A stretch of DNA of 64,000 nucleotides from Arenicola marina (Eukaryota; Annelida; Polychaeta; Arenicolidae): NCBI GenBank assembly GCA_964019135.1, contig OZ025249.1, forward strand, positions 34,423,759-34,487,758, read 5' to 3'. Shown here piece after piece: positions 56,511 to 64,000 of this stretch (positions within the stretch are counted from its first letter, which is position 1; the number at the start of each line of letters is the position of its first letter). Under the pieces are notes generated by a model. It was given only the letters and a program-made list of their open reading frames with translations. It was not told the DNA's origin and did no database searches. Both the position numbers and the translations under genes were made by a program.

Positions 56511-56765
56511 GTCTGCCTCAATAGCGCAGTGGGCTAGAGCGCTCGACTTGAGTGCGCTGGCCACCTGAGAGCCTAACGACACGTGGATCGGTGGTTCGCG
56601 CCCCGCTGTGGCCATGTCTGACTGGTCGCAGGATAAAGATCCCATGTTCTTCTTCGCCAAGAGTAGGTCACCCAGGGGACATGGCTCCACTCTCCCTTCC
56701 TTCTCCCATTGACGCGATATGACCAAAAGTTAGCGGTTAAAGCGTCCTGAATATACAACCAATCA
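56511..56765 (+). mobile_element. tRNA-derived SINE
   Basis: A tRNA-like head with A-box ATAGCGCAGTGGGC near 56521 and B-box GGTTCGCGCCC at 56593-56603. A SINE-type body follows (GTCGCAGGATAAAGATCCCA), ending with GTCCTGAATATACAACC. A second tRNA-like B-box (GGGTTCAAATC) lies just beyond, near 56799. Confidence 0.75.
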
Positions 56766-57040
56766 ACCTAGTTGTTGGCTAGAGATCAAACCGGTTCCGG
56801 GTTCAAATCTCAGAAAAACCCGTTTAGTTCTTCTATATTATTGTCCCAGGAGACCCACTTGAGCCATAGTGTATACAAACGTGGGCTGAAACTAAAACTT
56901 CCAATCCCCCATCGCTGCATATCCACGAGAGCAGTGTAACGAAGACGACTGGGGAAGTTGTTTACGAGTTTTGTATCACACATTCTGAAACCTCCCAAGC
57001 GAAAGTATCTTGACTGTATGTTTTATCATTTCGAGAATAA

Positions 57041-57690
57041 AGCAGCGAACACACTGTCCGTTTTTTTTTCATCCGTCGCCCCATCCGCGAGCGTCGTGCG
57101 TCGTCCGTCTTAAAGGGATCCACTATAATTCAATGGAGCGAACACACGAGTCCGCGCTCAGTTCTGCGTCCTTCTCCGGATGCGTCGACTTCGGTGCGGG
57201 ACCGAATTTGACGCAGGCGGTGAAAAAGGCGGACCATCAATTACGCAGGAGTCCGGTTATCCAGATGGCTTTGCTGGCTTTCGCACCCCAGGTTTTGAAT
57301 TAACCCAGCGTAAAACATGGAAACTGGGTATGGAGAGGCATTTAGAACTTAGCACAAATCATACGATTTCAGAAAAAATGAAATTAAGTAATTAGGTCAT
57401 AATTAGCTGAATTTCCTCCAAGTCGTTTTTGCTGTCATTATAATTAGGTTGCCAAATGGAGTCCGTGTCAGTATATTCCGTGATGATATATAATGACATG
57501 ACGCTCTGTAGTTTGATTCGGCCAGAATCCATGGGCTTACTGGCCTGGAATGACCTGGAACAACAGCTATGGAAAAGTGGGCCGGGCGACGGACGTGAAA
57601 ACGAACACGTGTGTTTCGCAAAAGACGCACGACGCACGACGCTCGCGGACCCGGCGACGGATGCAAAAAACGGACCGTGTGTTCGCTGCT
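57041..57690. mobile_element. 650-bp non-autonomous DNA transposon (Harbinger-like MITE)
   Basis: Terminal inverted repeats of about 70 bp start AGCAGCGAACACAC on both ends. They are flanked by the 3-bp direct repeat TAA (57038-57040 and 57691-57693), the TWA target typical of PIF/Harbinger elements. No transposase frame inside. Confidence 0.8.
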
Positions 57691-58022
57691 TAAGGGAACA
57701 AATTCTTTTCCATGGGCAGTAATATATAAATATGTACATATAAAGTAGACTTGTAGACCACCGAATCAATGAATTTACAGATTCCGAGTGAGGTGCTGTC
57801 CATGTATGATTGTTTAACTAGTGTGTTTTAACTGATTTTATTTAGGTTTTTTAAACTGATTTTATTGACTGTTAGCAATTAATATTAGATGTATCCAAAT
57901 GATTGTTGTGACAAAACTTCATTTGTGTGTTTGTTTAGACACGATTGGATAAATTTGTGTTCTTAACACGTTTGCCAAACAATATAAGACTCTCGCTAAT
58001 ATATTGTTTATTCTTGTTTTCT

Positions 58023-58028
58023 TTTATT
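58023..58028 (-). terminator. Candidate poly(A) signal for ILF2
   Basis: TTTATT on the plus strand (AATAAA on minus), about 690 bases after the ILF2 stop; a second lies at 58007-58012. Confidence 0.35.
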
Positions 58029-58144
58029 ACAAAGATATACACTTTACATGTTTTACGACAGAACAGAAATGATCTTCCCAGACAAATATTATTCCACTTC
58101 AGCTTCCATCGATATCAAAGTTACTACGGGTGGCTTCCAGCGAC

Positions 58145-58158
58145 GTTGCCATGGTAAC
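58145..58158. promoter_or_regulatory. Perfect palindromic RFX X-box-like site
   Basis: GTTGCCATGGTAAC fits the RFX X-box consensus on both strands. A GGTTCCCATGGTACC word follows 13 bases later. Confidence 0.45.
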
Positions 58159-58718
58159 GCTGGCGGGTTCCCATGGTACCGCGAATCGGGCGGCCCGACA
58201 GTCTACACACAGATCCATCAAATATAACACTAACTTCATTTTCACCAAATGAATTTCACTAAACAACGACACACGGTTAAGGTTGAAAGGTCATGATCAT
58301 CTGTTTCACGTACACCAGTCATATAAATCAAGCACACCTGTGAAGAACCCGCGGTAAAATCTGGCGACAACCCTGGATCGGTCGTCAAGAGAAACTTCTG
58401 TTGCGCGTTCTTGGCAGTGATGACGTCAGCGATGTGGGGAATCCTTGCCACAGACACGAGACGGATAATAGATCTATCATCCGATTTCACTGAAATATAA
58501 TTAATTTAGATTAAATTCTATAATTAATTATTTGCAAATAAACATTTTGAGCAGAAAAACTACATTAATATCTTTTTCGTCTCTTATATGTAACACAAAC
58601 TTACCACTACTTTAGCTCACTGGATATTATTAACGTCGCTGTGCGCCGGTATGCGTGCCGCGTTTGATAGCCACCAACACTTATCGATGACGAGAGTATT
58701 ATGCACCTGTTTGTGACG

Positions 58719-63993
<5,275 letters not shown>

Positions 63994-64000
63994 GTCTGTA

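Larger units (their letters stand above)
57694..58718. other. Intergenic region between STELLO-like B and ILF2
   Basis: About 1 kb, AT-rich, with an X-box-like palindrome at 58145-58158 and candidate ILF2 poly(A) signals. No gene seen. Confidence 0.6.

Overview
The window is animal nuclear DNA. Genes are split into short exons by GT-AG introns, the encoded proteins are metazoan, and intergenic DNA is AT-rich with tRNA-derived SINE-like and MITE-like pieces. The protein set (a neogenin/DCC netrin receptor, two DUF288/STELLO-type proteins, and ILF2/NF45) fits a bilaterian invertebrate. A lophotrochozoan, ecdysozoan or amphioxus-like genome are all possible, and the sequence alone does not let me name the species.

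Layout. (1) 1-42742, plus strand: the 3' part of a neogenin/DCC gene. I mapped 25 exons by domain, reading phase and splice sites: Ig3, Ig4, six fibronectin type III (FN3) domains, two juxtamembrane exons, the transmembrane exon, and cytoplasmic exons with the P1, P2 and P3 motifs, ending in a stop at 42742. Ig1, Ig2 and the signal peptide lie upstream of the window. (2) 45947-49394, minus strand: a four-exon type II membrane protein of the DUF288/STELLO family, tail-to-tail with neogenin. (3) 52712-56111 (possibly starting at 50239), plus strand: a paralogue of gene 2 with the same intron positions and phases, head-to-head with it. (4) 58719-63993, minus strand: a complete 11-exon ILF2 (NF45) gene encoding 394 residues, with its start codon 8 bases from the window end.

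The neogenin introns are unusually rich in tandem repeats. There are more than a dozen arrays, with units of 14, 17, 27, 28, 40, 43, 46, 58, 66 and about 122 bp. Many begin at or within a few bases of a 5' splice site. In three places the end of an exon and its splice donor are themselves duplicated into the intron. The most extreme case is a 15-copy array at 39613-41370, where most cassettes carry a pyrimidine tract, an acceptor-like AG, 47 exon-like bases and an intact donor.

The most interesting biology is in neogenin. Two alternative exons (17386-17490 and 18184-18291) encode the first half of FN3 domain 6 and look mutually exclusive. Roughly 80-100 AP-1-type TGACTCA sites are packed into two minisatellites just before the transmembrane exon. 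A one-base frame disruption lies in the FN5 exon. The receptor would act at the cell surface in netrin/RGM signalling, the STELLO-like pair probably in the Golgi, and ILF2 in the nucleus. I see no functional link between the three loci beyond adjacency.
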